Assembly: GCA_949825045.1 (NCBI GenBank)
Contig: OX463822.1
Coordinates: 32,118,703 to 32,182,702, forward strand
Length of the DNA: 64,000 nucleotides
DNA from: Argyresthia goedartella
Taxonomy: Eukaryota; Arthropoda; Insecta; Lepidoptera; Argyresthiidae
Direction: 5' to 3'
Shown here: positions 10,500 through 22,965 of the stretch, in pieces
Layout of the letters: the number at the start of each line of letters is the position of its first letter
Numbering within the stretch: position 1 is the stretch's first letter
The notes under the pieces: model-generated
Told to the model about the DNA's origin: nothing
The model's input: the letters and a program-made list of their open reading frames with translations, nothing else
Database searches by the model: none
Position numbers and translations under genes: made by a program

Positions 10500-11448
10500 T
10501 AAGATAAAGTAATCAATGATAAGATTGATAAGATAATGTAATTTATTAATTACTCGACTAATAGTTTCACTTTCCCTTCAAAGAAATGTGGTGCCTAGTG
10601 AGATACTGAAGAAGTTAGTTTGCGCAGATATCGATTTCCACCCCCGTCTAAATCGAAAACGGTTTTCGATTCTCGAACGGATATCAGCCGTATAACGGAG
10701 CGCGACATTTCAACCCTTCCGGCCGGCCGTTACTCCTGATATTACGGACTCCTAAAACCCCACCACGTCCACAGCAACGCCATCCGTCAGTAAACTCAGT
10801 TCCGGTTCTTCTTTTTGGTCCTTCGCCCCGGCGTTAATTTGAGCGGGAAAAAGCCGTCCGGCGGGCGAGTTTTGAAAACTTTATTGGACCAATTAAAATC
10901 GTGGGCCGCTCAAAAACTTGAGTTTTATTTGCCATCGTTAATGTAATGAGGCAAGTTTGGAGTTTATGTGCTCTTCTCTATTCAAGAAGTTTCCGAACAT
11001 ATTTGACGAACAAAGGGGACGGAGAAATAAAAACAACTTGAAGATTGTTCCCGAAACTTATTTCGTGTTTAGAAGCTGCGTTGAAAATACAACCCAAATA
11101 AAACAAAGGAGGTCTCAAAAGAGACCGAAACCTCGTTTGCAGCGTCATTGTGGGTCCATCATTGAATTCAAACTCAATTTGCAATGCCATCTCGTATGGA
11201 GCAGGAAACTCAGTAATCGGATTTGGTCCGCAAACGACACCCCCTATTAAATGTCTGAACCACATTTGTAGATGGAATAGCGATTTGAGAATACTATTGC
11301 GGCAAATAATAATTTTAAATTATAAAATGAAAAACTGCCTGCAGACTAGAGGTTGGAGCAAGGGTTCCTAAACTTTGGAATATCATGGATAAATGTGAGA
11401 GATACCAGTGGTGTAGTGTAGAAACATTTTAATAAGATTTTAAATACT
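10500..11448. other. No host gene recognised
   Basis: Overlapping ORFs on both strands at 10957-11371 (73-97 codons) mirror each other in frame and lack domains, so I treat them as chance. Confidence 0.5.
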
Positions 11449-11904
11449 TTTATCTACTCACGTATCATAAACCCTTTACTGCGTCTAAAAACCGCACGTT
11501 ACGACCAGCATAATGATATACTAGTTGGTGAAAACTCGTTTCTTATCTGAATATTGATACATTATGACCATAATGTATCAATATTTCGACATATTATGAC
11601 AATCAAATTTCGAACGCTGACGCCCGCCTGTTGCTGCCCCTAGTTTGTCTGTGAAGTTGGGACTACTGAACAAGCTAAACAAGTGCACAGCAATGATCAA
11701 TGCCACCATGCCGGTCGAACATGCTGTTCCAACACATCAAAGAGAGCTTATGATATGTGTGTAGATAAACTAGTAATATAACTGCACATAATTAGGCATT
11801 AAAACACTCGAGTGATATTATTATGAAACTAGCCTTCGGCTCGTTTCATAAACCCACTCCCAAGTTTTAATGCCCTCCATTATGTATCAGTCACATAAAC
11901 TACT
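11449..11904 (-). repeat. Foldback repeat family A, copy b
   Basis: Full-length copy in the opposite orientation to copy a. It runs from TTTATCTACTCACGTATC to GTCACATAAACTACT and includes the internal palindrome around ACTAGCCTTCGGCTCGTTTC and an ATTATGACCATAATG-centred hairpin. Confidence 0.8.
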
Positions 11905-12394
11905 GTTGTGAAACCATTCTTTTTTACGAATTTTTTTGTAGAGGCTTCGTGAGTATCTAATGTAGCTAAGTATCAGCGGTGCTTCAAGAAATGTAAAGCT
12001 GGTGCAAATATTGGGAACCCATTGGATACGGGGCGTCAAGTTACCTCAGGGTATAAGCAACAAGACACTGCGTCTACCTGATGTGTTATGTTGAATAATT
12101 TCATTAATACCTCGGTCGAGGAGTGAAATCTAAGGCGTTTATTTTATTGTTGTTTCAAAAGAAGGTGCGGGTTGTTATATTGTTGATGTTAAAATGATAG
12201 GGGACTATAATCCATTGTGACGGTTATGTGGTTGTATCGAAATGCTCGATATGTCTTTGAACGGGTCACCGTTTACTGTCATGCAACAAACGTTTTATAT
12301 CTGATATCATCACGATCAATAGTCTATGCCAGCACAAAGAGGATTTCTTCACATTATGATACAGATTTTTGTAGGTACTGAGTTAAGGTGACAC
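11905..12394. other. No feature recognised
   Basis: Unassigned intergenic-type sequence. Confidence 0.5.
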
Positions 12395-12690
12395 GGAAAA
12401 AAATGGGGTTTTTTTAATACATTTACTCCACCATGAAGTCATCTACAGATTAGATTTTTAGGTTAACGTTTATTGAGTATTTGATTAAGATTTTTACTAA
12501 AGGGAAACGCGATTAGATGAAATTTTCTCGATAGAATTTAATTTCGAAAACACCTCTAAATTGTTTTATTTTTTCCTGTAATTCTAAAAATCTTAACTAA
12601 TTTCATTGAGGAACTGCGTTCAAAATGTAGATATTATGTATTCGCAAAATCTCCTTAAAAAACTTTTTAACAAAATAGCGTAGTTTTTTT
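12395..12690 (+). repeat. Repeat family F, copy 2
   Basis: Same orientation as the copy at 8815-9120; shared block TTAACGTTTATTGAGTATTT lies at about 12463. Confidence 0.7.
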
Positions 12691-13414
12691 TTATTATTCT
12701 GTGCTTCAGCGCTACTTTTTTCATTTTTTCCCGATTCCGTCCCTCTCATACTGTCTTTCCGCCTGAAGTAACGGGAACCTTTGCACGGACGAGGGAGCGC
12801 CTTTTCACTAGTTATGAGACAGATTTTTTCTGCGTAAACGGAAACTGTCGAATGGCATTTATGTGGCTAACTGAGAGTAACTACATATCTAGTTGAGTAA
12901 AGACGAGAACATTCTCAAGAACTCGGCGATTTTACGTTGTGACAGGATTAAAGCAGAACATCTAAAAAAAATAAAAAGAAAACTAGGTACCTAAGTATGT
13001 TGATACTTTACTTATTTTGGCCTTTGTGCAGCAGTGGCAGACCATACTATATAAAAAATATATTTTAGAGATACTGATGAAGACATTCGTTAGAGAGCAG
13101 TTCATACTATAAATTACCTTACTTTGTGTTTCGTAAATAGGTACAGTATGATTATTTATTATTTTCCACACGTCTATTACAATAATATAATGTATATAAT
13201 AGTTTCAACAAGTTTTATTTAATTATTCAGTATTTGTGTTTGATCTATGTAACTTAAATAAGCAAATCGTATTTTATGGGAAGTGCCTGAAATACAGGTT
13301 TATACCTAGCTCAGGCTCAGATGCACCAATTATATTGTATCACAATTTTAGCTAAGTACCTTTTTCTGTAATACCAATAATGTAACTTTATCTGATTGTG
13401 TTTCTGTTAAATAA

Positions 13415-13416
<2 letters not shown>
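12691..13416. other. No feature recognised
   Basis: No supported ORF; a 62-codon minus-strand ORF (12983-13171) has no domain. Confidence 0.5.

Positions 13417-13451
<35 letters not shown>
13417..13451 (+). repeat. (ATT)n microsatellite
   Basis: About eleven ATT units directly visible. Confidence 0.95.
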
Positions 13452-13452
<1 letters not shown>

Positions 13453-14151
13453 ACAATATATTGACAAGCGGCCCCGAACTTATTCGAAAAACGAGCTGGC
13501 CACGGCGAGCTGAATCTAACACATTTTAAATAAAACAAAACCCGCGAATGCAGCAAGACTCAGTATCAAACATAAATTTTCACATTAATTTACTTTAGAA
13601 AAATGCTGTTTTTAGTAGCCTTGCTTTTTATATTTTCTCGCAGGATATGCAAAAAATAGAGTTTACTCCTCGGGGATAAAGCTGTTTTGTCTTGGGCATG
13701 CTTGAATCTCTCATTGCACTCAGGACTCGGTCTTAATTCCCTCGTTTCGCTCGGGAATTGAGCGAGTCGAGCGGTAAAGTAAAAATAATCTTACTGTACA
13801 TTGTTGTAACATTGTTGTCCTTCAAAATACATAGGTAACCATATCGACATCCCTATATTCATCGTAATTATTGAATCTAAGCACGCAGCAGATTATCACC
13901 CATCCATCCCTCGGCCCCCAATCTAAGGGCTAGGGGGTGGAGCCTCCTGGTGATATTACCATCACAATCGACGATCACTCCAGGGACCTTATGTATTCAT
14001 CCCGCGACCTGATAATGGGAGTCGCCATCTCGTTCAGTGCTAGCATGATATTCCTATAGATTGAGAATCCTATTGTCTATGGGGCGAGAGAGAGAATAAT
14101 CTACGTCGTCAGAAGGCGAGAGTTGTGCCGCTATGGACAATAGTATAACAT
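13452..14151. other. No feature recognised
   Basis: Unassigned sequence of mixed composition. Confidence 0.5.
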
Positions 14152-14330
14152 AAACATAAACATTTATATACAGGCATATACATGGATTCTGACCCCACAC
14201 TAGGGTCGTGTGTCGAGGGAACCAGAAACAGCGACATCACATATATAAAAATACAAGACTTGTTTTTTTTTCTTTATCTCTCGCATGGTAGGTATATGGG
14301 CAAGGCCACAACCGCAGTGCCACAGAGTAT
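14152..14330 (-). mobile_element. SINE (type 1), reverse, B-box deleted
   Basis: The body (GGATTCTGACCCCACACTAG, GGGAACCAGAAACAGCGACA) is intact. The T-run is followed directly by CTTTATCTCTCGCATGGTAG, so the promoter B-box region is missing. The head end CACAGAG is near 14325. Confidence 0.75.
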
Positions 14331-15774
14331 GCTTGGGCACCGTGTTTTTATTCTTGTTCTTTCTATTCCATGACTGCTTGTTGTATTTTCTGTGTTCTGT
14401 TTTGTGTCTACAACTGAGAAAAACTTTTATCTACCTATCTATCTATGCTAATGCTGCAGAAGGTGTAACTGATCCTAAATGAAGGTGATCCCCTGGTACG
14501 ATACTCCATTCCATAGGTACGAGGTGTCAGAGGCACATTTTACCCCACGATTAGGCAGTTATTCAATACTCAATTTTGTGTGACAGTGAGCTATTTGATT
14601 CAGCCTATGGTGAATCGAGATGATTCGAGAGTTCCGTTCTGTCCATCCATCCGTATGTCTGTCAATACATTTTTTCTCGGGAACACGTGGAGGTATCAAG
14701 TTGAAATGAACATCAGTTACTCAATTCTGTTCCCTTGGAGATGTGAAAAAAACTTCCTAGGTTAACGTAATCAAGAGATATGGCTGTTTATGGCGCAAAT
14801 TTTCTGAATTTGCTTGATAAACTCGCAACGGAATCAAAATCTACAGGTATCAAATATATCCCGGTAACATGAAATCATCAAATGACATGAGATCATTAAA
14901 TTTTGCACGAAGCAATGTCTTATAGTGCAATTAAAGGGAAAAACCCGAAAGCCGTAAATTCTTCCTTATTTCACCAAAACATGCGATTGTTTGGCCGATT
15001 TTTTGTAAACCTGACTCGCTTACAAATGTTGAAACTCTTGCAGGGTTCTCTCACCTTTTGGGAACATCATAGACGCTCTGTCGCACAGAAAATAGACTCA
15101 TTATTGTGCTAAACCTACTAGTCTCTGCACCATAGTTATTTCCTACACCTTATGGACTACAATCATCTGTAACTCCTGTTGAACGTGACATGTACAATGT
15201 GCAGCCATTAGTCGGCGATAACGGTCGCATAGTCACGAATCCCGAACCTGAGTGAAGAGCCCTAAGCCCTTGTATCAGACAAGCTGCCTGTAACAAGTTT
15301 GGGTGCTTGAGATGTGGATGGGTACCATTTCCGATTCTCTGAGTCAATATATGTATTATGTAGGGTCGCTAAACTCTATGGCCATCCGCAAATGTGGCTT
15401 ACACTCCCCATGCTTTGGAGTTGCATTTGAGTTGAATGCAAATAGTTTAAAACCTTATTTATATGGGCATGTGAGTTTCGCCTCCGTCGCGTAGCACGAC
15501 GTTGATATTCTATATATTTTGACATCTCAGATTTGAATTCCTACCTTGACATTATCTGACATACCGTGACATTATCTGACAATATTGAATTTAATTTAAA
15601 TTTGCTTTTATTGTGTATATTGTTGTTTAAATTGTATCGTGCTTTCGTGCGTTGTTCCATTTTAAGAACCTGATTTGTAATTTATATGTAAATATGCATT
15701 ACCCTTTACCTCTATTTGTTTTTTGTTTAGCGCATTGGTCATTCGCCTGTAATGCTGTACATCATACCTATGTA
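14331..15774. other. No feature recognised
   Basis: Only short ORFs of 61-69 codons with no domain. No repeat matched in the window. Confidence 0.5.
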
Positions 15775-16200
15775 ATAAATAAAATAAATATATGAAATAT
15801 AATAACGGGTGCTGCTAGGGGGGACTGGTCCAGTCTGGTTTCTCATAAGTTATGTTCATTACAGCTTGTCTTTGGTCTTATTTATTTATTTTGCTACATT
15901 GTTAGATTGTAGTTATTTTGAGACATCTTATTGGTACTTATGAATACGATGTTATAATATTGTCATCAGATTAGATAATTTTTATATCGTACATTGTATA
16001 ATAAAAAAATATATGACGAAAATTGAAAAAAATTACATCCCCGATAGAGCTTCTTGGTGCTTTCTTCTCTGACGGGCGTATTTCCGAAGCACTGGTAGAG
16101 TTCATGGAGTTTCTTTTCCTGTGCGAGATTCAGCCACGAATCACCACTTGAAGGGGAAATTTCCTTTTTCAAACTCAAACCATAATCAGTTATGTACTCA
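15775..16200 (+). repeat. Repeat family G, copy without insertion
   Basis: Matches the reverse complement of 19760-20650. Shared parts are GATGTTATAATATTGTCATC, CTTCTTGGTGCTTTCTTCTC and TTTTCAAACTCAAACCATAA. It lacks the family A insertion, so it serves as the empty-site comparison. Confidence 0.75.
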
Positions 16201-16599
16201 TTAGTTTAGTTGTTCATATTTGTTTATTTATTTTTTCCATTTAAATGAGACTTACGTAAGTGTTTGACATGTAAAAGTGCATTATTTTGCCTACTTGCAG
16301 TAAAAGATTTGAGTTTTGAGTTTTGAGTTTAATGTCCCCTCACTAGAACCACAGTAAACCACATAAATACTATACCTACCTACCTAGCCTAGCTAGGACA
16401 CAATCTGTGGAATTCTGAAGGCGTCAAAACATATTCCGTTTCTTACTGTACCGACTGCTGGGATCATCTAAAACGAGGTAACTATCACACAGATCATGAT
16501 GATGCTGATAACGATGATGATGAGACTTCTTAGATAGGTACTAATTTCGACTTTGAAGATATATAGGGTTCATAATTTACGTTTATTTTCTGTCGGTCT

Positions 16600-16695
16600 G
16601 GTTTACTATCTGTCTATAGTTGATCCACTAACGCGTTAGTTTATCAACTAACGGTTTTGACAATCTTACGGTGACAAAGATAAGCTGTACCTAAT
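16600..16695 (+). repeat. Repeat family H, copy 1
   Basis: CTATCTGTCTATAGTTGATC followed by ACGCGTTAGTTTATCAACTA and CGGTTTTGACAATCTTACGG; recurs at 19560-19735 in the same orientation. Confidence 0.7.
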
Positions 16696-16699
16696 GATA

Positions 16700-17320
16700 G
16701 GTAAGATATGTTTATAATTATTATTTTACAATAATAAGTATAACAAAATAAATAAAATAAAACAATCAATAATAATAAATACATATTTGATAATTATATT
16801 TTAGGTGCACATACTTACGTATTTTTTAGAAATGATGGTAAAATAATACACAAACATTCATAACACACCTCACTTCACATACAACCACTACACTTTCTCA
16901 TCTCACAACATAACACAACTCACAAACTCACACACACCTCAATACTAACTATTTTAGGCACTCAATGAAGAATTTTAAACTTTAAATTACCTTCTTTATG
17001 TTATAGATAGCTGCATTACATTGAAACTGTATTAGTACTTGATGTGATCTGCCAATTTTTCTTCATTCATATTTTTAGGGGAAGAGCCTCACTACTTATC
17101 CCAAAACACAGGGGAAACCCCACTTTGGGGAGTATCGACTCTTACGTTAGTTTTGCTTACTACCAACACCTAATCTCATAATCAGATGATGTATCTATCT
17201 TTAGTTAAGTTTATATAACATGAAACTGATCTTTCTTATTCTGTATTCATTTGTCATTTGTAATTTTTGTGAAAATGTTATTATAAAAATCTTTCCTAAC
17301 GTTTTCCTCTCTTTTTAAGT
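16700..17320. other. No gene; CA-rich tract
   Basis: 16845-16960 is a degenerate CACA-rich tract. The remainder is unassigned. Confidence 0.5.
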
Positions 17321-17322
17321 AA

Positions 17323-17590
17323 ACCTCCGACGAGAGGAGGGATATTATAAGTCTGTGAGTCCCTCTGTGTATCAGTCTGTAGCACCCTAGCGGTCAAACG
17401 GGTGGACAGGATTTTAATGCGATTTGTAAATGATAGAAGATATTCCTGTGATAGTTATTAGCCATCTTTTATGAAAATCGGTTCAGTGCTTCGAAAGTTA
17501 TCAGATAATTGTCTCATAAGGAGCTTGTCATTATGAACCTGTCATATTAACTTAACAACGACACAAGTCAGCCAAATGTTAGCGTTCATT
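17323..17590 (+). repeat. Repeat family B, uninterrupted copy
   Basis: Runs from GACGAGAGGAGGGATATTAT through CCTAGCGGTCAAACGGGTGG to AAAATCGGTTCAGTGCTTCG. Used here as the reference for split copies at 1265-1660 and 18037-19400. Confidence 0.7.
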
Positions 17591-17599
17591 TATTGTTTC

Positions 17600-18036
17600 C
17601 AGATTGTTTTGAATTTGTGATTTATGTTTCAGTAATTGTTAGGTAGTATAACTTTGGTGGGCTTGGATAATTTTAAGGTAAATTGGGCAGACAATTTACA
17701 CGCGCTTGCCATACTAAGCCTCCACTCTTTTGTGCTTCGGTATAACTATGGAAAATTGGCATGAATCATCATTATCACAGGTGACGCCGGCCAGAATGAC
17801 ACGCGATTCTGCATTCAATAGAATTGAATTCCAGTATCATCTATCATGCGTCATTATTGTACCTATAGGCTTTCAGAAGTTAGCCAAACTAAAATGGCTG
17901 CTGGTATACAGACGCTGCTCAAATTAAGTGCAACTTAAATGTCACGCTGAAGTTGTCAATTCCCGACCGAGAGTCAGAACATCATGTCTTTGAGTTACCG
18001 TCAAACTGTCGTCGGCTGTGCATGGGCCTATATTTT
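17600..18036. other. No feature recognised
   Basis: Unassigned; short ORF 17730-17927 has no domain. Confidence 0.5.
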
Positions 18037-19400
18037 TAACTCTCTACCAAATAAGAGGGGTGTAATAAGTTTGAAGTGTCTGTCTGTCTTGCGATGTCTC
18101 TGGTGTGTGTCTGTCCGTAGCCGTTTAGGTCCATTTCAACACCTTGCCGTTATGACAAGGTTCATTTTGTCAAGTTCCCATTTGAACAATTTCCCATATT
18201 AACAATTACCTAATTCGCCAACTTCCAATATTGACAACTTCCCAATTCGACATCATACCAAATTTGACAACGTACCAGATTTAACATCGTATTACTTACA
18301 ATTAACCCTTCGTGGACAGGCATCAAGGAGTGAGAAGTTTGGATACGCCATGGGTCCTATGGCGATTGATTGAGAAGACAGTTTTTGTCAATTATCCTCT
18401 AATGCTCAAAATACCTCAAGTTTGTTTCGGGGTTAAAGTAGTGAAAGGTTAATTGGGTATTCGCCCTTGACTCACTGAAAATTTTTGGCGAAATGGGAAG
18501 TTTTCGAAATAGGATGTGGTCGAATTGGAGTTACTGACTTTATTGACAGGAACGGAAATCTCAAAACCATTTCGAGAAATATGTCTTCTGTACAATTTCT
18601 ATTTATCATATATATTTTAAGACATTTTAATAAAACACAATGACATTCATTTGACCTTCTTTGACATCTTCATAAGATGTATGAAAAATGCCTTTACCTG
18701 CCCGTCTTACATACAAAAAAAAAACAATGTGAGACGTGAATCTATGCCCTGTAAAGTCTGTGATCTAGGTCGAGTGACCTCTCGTGATTGTAGGATTGAC
18801 GTGAGTGACGTGATTTTTGTTTGACAGATGACTTCACTGAGATAGTTGGCACTCTTTGGTTGACTCGACTGCAACTATTTTTTTGTGGTAGGCAAATAAA
18901 TTTATCCCATTACATCTCTTGATGACGTCAGGTTTACTTTTGGCGGGTAAAAAAATAGCTTAGTTTTTTAAATAGACGCAATGAATAAAACCCAAAAATA
19001 TTTAAATTAGTTTCTTAAAATGGTCTATATATTCAAAATAAAATTTCAAAATATATATATCTCAGAAAAATGTATCGCCAATTTGGAAGTTGTCGAATTG
19101 GGAAGTTTTTAACATGGGACTTGTCATTATACACCTGATCATGATGGGAAGTTGTCGAATTGTTAAAAAATTTAAATGTTGTCGAAATGGGAAATTTTCG
19201 ACACCAACCGCGGTCAAACGGATAGACGGATTTTTTGCGGTTTTCTGTAAATGGTAGTAGACTTCTTTGCAATAGTTCTTAGGCATTTTTTATCAAAATC
19301 GGTTCAGCGGTTCGTAAGTTATCAGCTTGACAAGGAAACAAGTCAATCAGATTTTAGATTTAAGGTTTCATTGATTCGGAAGCTAGTATAATTCTAATAA
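18037..19400 (+). repeat. Repeat family B copy split by a 1.08-kb insertion
   Basis: Left part 18037-18120 (TAAGAGGGGTGTAATAAG ... GTCTGTCCGTAGC) and right part 19205-19400 (ACCGCGGTCAAACGGATAGA ... AAATCGGTTCAGCGGTTCG) are adjacent in the copy at 17323-17590. Confidence 0.7.
18121..19204. mobile_element. Non-coding insertion with arrays of short degenerate repeats at both ends
   Basis: The left end (18150-18295) repeats a degenerate unit like TTCCCAATTCGACAACTT about eight times. The right end (19075-19204) carries the same unit inverted (GGAAGTTGTCGAATTG); partial units are also at 18485-18545. There is no ORF with a domain. The structure suggests a foldback-type DNA element of unknown class. 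Confidence 0.65.
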
Positions 19401-19559
19401 TCGAATAAACCACAGGGGTGAAAACCTTAAAAATTCTAAATTCAAATAATTTATTTAGGAGACAGAAATAGGCAATTTTGCGTGTCAACATGTCTTATGT
19501 TGACATTTAATTAACAGACCATATTTTGCAGTGCTTGCCCTGATATTTCTTTTGCAATT

Positions 19560-19735
19560 CAAGTTTAAACCAGTTTACTACTTAACGGTTTTAACCGTTA
19601 GTTTATCAACTAACGCGTCATATAGTAAGCAGTACGCTACAGATTACTATCTGTCGATAGTTGACCAACTCACGAGAGAAAAAACGTTAGTTTATCAACT
19701 AACGGTTTTGACAAACTTACGGTGACATATACATG
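19560..19735 (+). repeat. Repeat family H, copy 2
   Basis: Contains two CGTTAGTTTATCAACTAACG near-palindromes, at about 19597 and 19684, and GGTTTTGACAAACTTACGGT. Adjacent to family G as at 16.2-16.7 kb. Confidence 0.7.
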
Positions 19736-19759
19736 GAGGAAAATAAAAAACAAATATGA

Positions 19760-20650
19760 TCAACTAAACTAATGAGTTAATTATGGTTTGAGTTTGAAAC
19801 AGGAAATTTTTCCTTGCAAATGGTGGTTCATGACTGAATGTCGCACAGGAAAAAGAAACTTCATCAACTCTACCAGTGCTTCCGTCAGAGAAGAGCACCA
19901 AGAAACTTTATACGGGTACATAATTTGTTTTATCTACACACGTATCATAAACCCTCTTTACTGCGTTCAAAAACCGCACGTTACGATCAGCATTATGTTA
20001 AACTACTTGGTAAAAACTCGTTTCGTATCTGGAAACTACACATAATGACCATTATGTGTAGTTTTTCCACATATAATGACATTCAAATTTCGAACGCCGA
20101 CGCCCACCCGCGTGCCGTCCCTAGTTTGTCTGTGAAGTTGGTACTGACATTCAAATTTCGAACGCCGACGCCCGTCTGCGTGAAGTTGGTACTGAAGAAC
20201 AAGCTAAACAATTGCAGAACCACAATGCCGGTCAAACATGCGGTTCCTGAACACATCAAAGAGAGCTTATGATATGTGTGTAGATAAACTGGTGTATGTA
20301 ACTGTACATAATTAGGCATTAAAACTCTCGAGTGATATTATTATGAAACTCGCCTTCGGCTCGTTTCATAAACCCACTCTCGAGTTTTAATGCCCTCCAT
20401 TATGCAGCAGTCACATAAACTACTATTAAATTTTTATGTCGTCATTTTTTAAAGCCACAATATCCAATACAAAAATAATCTAACCTAATGACAATATTAT
20501 AACATCGTATCTAAGTATAAGTGCAAATAAGATGTTTCAAAATATAAATTTTACAAAATAAATAAATGAGAAAAAACAAAAGCTGTAGCTGCAGGGTAGG
20601 TACCGAACATAACCGAGAAACCAGTCCCCAAATGCAAATAGATTAAAATA
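19760..20650 (-). repeat. Repeat family G copy containing family A
   Basis: Outer parts 19760-19928 and 20427-20650 match 15775-16200 reversed; the middle is family A copy c. Confidence 0.7.
19929..20426 (-). repeat. Foldback repeat family A, copy c (nested in family G)
   Basis: A full copy from TTTATCTACACACGTATC to GTCACATAAACTACTA. It includes ACTCGCCTTCGGCTCGTTTC and an ATAATGACCATTATG hairpin, and an internal direct duplication of CATTCAAATTTCGAACGCCG at about 20071 and 20149. Confidence 0.82.
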
Positions 20651-21214
20651 ACCAAGCGATGCTGGCTCACGGATAGTGATTGATAAAGCACTTTAGACAT
20701 CAACGTTACGAACACGGTACAAAAGGATACTTAATTCGAATCCAATAATATGATAACGAACCATAATGCTTAATGGTGGTGAAAGCGTAGGCAGAAGGCC
20801 TCAAGGAGCCAAATTAATTTAATCCCGACGTTTCCAAGTCAAAACAAACAACACGCTCACATTATGTGTGCTCCCCGCTGTAATGCAATAACCTCAGAGC
20901 GGCGTATGACTTCACGAATGTAGGTGCACAGATATGTGAATCGTGTTGTAGGAATGATGAGCAGATTTAAACGGCTGGCCATGATCAGGTTGGCGCCATT
21001 TTATTCAGTCACTTGTTAGCAACGCTGACAAGCAAGTATTCCTTTATGTCCATTTTGATGTCCGGGGCTGTGTTTGTCGTTATTATCCTCTTGGAGTCCT
21101 GTCGAGGGTCTCCTGTTTAATTTGTTTTTAAATAAACCCTCAACGCTTTTGTAGACACTCAACCCTTCTGAGTGTTGATGATGGCGCAGGGATAAATAAA
21201 TGCTGTTTTTTATT
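20651..21214. other. No feature recognised
   Basis: Unassigned sequence. Confidence 0.5.
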
Positions 21215-21425
21215 AGGGCTCCGTACGCGACGCGAACCTGTTACTAAGCCTGGGCTGGTCCGTCCGTCTGTCTGCCCGTCGTCGTTCCATGAAGCGTAAT
21301 AGGTAGAGAGAGAGAGTTGAAATTTTCCCCGATCTGTATTTCTGTTGGTACTACAGCAAAAAACTGAACTATACGAGATTTGAAAAAATAAAGGGGTCCC
21401 CACTCCATACAAAAGACGTGTTTAT
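21215..21425 (-). repeat. Repeat family C fragment
   Basis: Contains GGGCTCCGTACGCG, CCTGTTACTAAGCCT, GTCCGTCCGTCTGTCTG and GGGGTCCCCACTCCATACAA. Related to 21715-22015 and 44300-44710. Confidence 0.6.
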
Positions 21426-21714
21426 ATAAAAAACCATAACATGATTCAAATATGATCGTAGATTTGGCGGCTGATCACTTGCAGTACCCGACGTCGAACC
21501 ACTTACGCCACCGACACGCCAACGAAATTATCGATTGTATTTGAATGAAGATGATTTGACAGACAGACAGAACGACAGCGTAGGCTTAGTATACGTCACG
21601 CAATGTAGTATGTGACATGGCGCAATGGCATGTGCCCTCAAAAGCTCATTGCAGATGGCGCTGGTGTATTTGGAGGCTGTCTATATGTCAAAGTTGTCAA
21701 ATTCTGTTTAATTT

Positions 21715-22015
21715 TTTGGGGTTCCATAACCGAAGGGTGCCAAACGGGACCCTATTACTAAGCCTACTCTGTCCGTCCGTTCATCCGTCCGTCCGTATCT
21801 CATGGACCGTGATAGTTACAGTTGAAATTTTGAAAAAAACAGAATAAAATATATATTTAAGGGGGCTCCCATACAACAAATGTGTTTTTTTTGCCGTTTT
21901 AAAAGATAATGGTACGGAACCCATCGTGCGCGAGTCCGACTTGAACTTGGCCGGTTTTCTTGTATGACGGTACGGAATCCTCCACGGGAGAGTCCGATCC
22001 GCACTTGACCGATTA
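21715..22015 (-). repeat. Repeat family C copy
   Basis: Reads from GGGGTTCCATAACCGAAGGG through GGGACCCTATTACTAAGCCT and GTCCGTCCGTATCTCATGGA to GAGTCCGACTTGAACTTGGC. A related sequence lies at 44300-44710 in the opposite sense. Confidence 0.7.
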
Positions 22016-22071
22016 CTTGTTTCGTTTTCTTGTAAAGTAGACTTGTATATGTTTTCAGAGGTGTTACTTCT

Positions 22072-22195
22072 TTTATCTACACACGTATCATAAACCCTCT
22101 TTACTGCACGTTACGACCTGCATAATGTTATACTACTTGGTAAAAACTCATTTCTTATCTGAATATTGGTATATTATGACCATAATGTAACAAAC
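22072..22195 (-). repeat. Foldback repeat family A, copy d (one arm)
   Basis: Starts TTTATCTACACACGTATCAT and stops after ATTATGACCATAATGTAAC; the rest of the element is missing. Confidence 0.7.
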
Positions 22196-22315
22196 TGTAC
22201 AATTAACTCAGCACAAAACACCGTGAATCTGAACTCGACATATTTGCAAGTCTTAACTGCTTTAAAGCATGTTTGAATAAAATAATTTTAGACTAGGCCT
22301 CATGGGCGTACCCAG

Positions 22316-22370
22316 GTAGGGGCAGGGGGGGCCGCTGCCCCCCCCACCACCCCCCTAGAATATAAAATAA
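22316..22370. repeat. G-run/C-run low-complexity palindrome
   Basis: AGGGGGGGCCGCTGCCCCCC with further C-runs. Such ends occur in some DNA transposons, but no element could be delimited. Confidence 0.6.
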
Positions 22371-22442
22371 ACGTCAACGTTTTTTGTTTCAATATACCTG
22401 ACCGACCATCTTCTCGAAACAGGTATGAGCTGCCCAAGCTGA

Positions 22443-22965
22443 AACCACTTCTCTACATTGGACCACTGTGGGAGAAGAAGGGCGTAGAAACTCCCACATT
22501 TTGATTTTTAGATCTCTTTTTTTTTAAATTGCTTATGCTTAACTAATACAAAATATAATATTTAGTCATTATCATAATTAATAAGCAGGAATAAATAATT
22601 ACAAAATTATTAACAGCAAGGTCTGTGCTGAGCCAGATCAACCCCATACAGTCCCATCATTTACGTAATCTTGAACATTGTAATTATCCCTTCTTCGACA
22701 AAATCGCTTTAACATGGTTTTTAAATTGCTCAAATGGCAATTTCAAGATCTCCAGAGGTATCTTGTTGTAGTAGAGAATGCATTGACCCTTGAAAGAATT
22801 GCTAACCTTCGCGAGTCTAAACCGGGGCGCAAGTAGACTAGCTACAGTTAGTATGTCAATTTCTTTAAAAAGCTCTCTTAAGGAGTCTGTGCGTTTTAAA
22901 TTATAAATTGCTCGAATATCTCTTTTCTGTAAAATAAAAATAGTTTGAATATCCGCTGCTTTCCA
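22443..22965 (-). mobile_element. LINE-A 3' fragment
   Basis: Closely matches 1805-2395 of the LINE-A copy: CTCTACATTGGACCACTGTG, TTAACAGCAAGGTCTGTGCT and AAATTGCTCAAATGGCAA. An internal deletion removes about 70 bp near 22820. Confidence 0.85.

Noticed and set aside
10957..11371. Three overlapping ORFs of 73-97 codons
   Set aside because: Codons mirror each other across strands and no domain is visible.
13417..13451. CRISPR-like or regulatory array
   Set aside because: It is a plain ATT microsatellite. No CRISPR arrays, operons or ribosome-binding sites are expected in this nuclear insect DNA.
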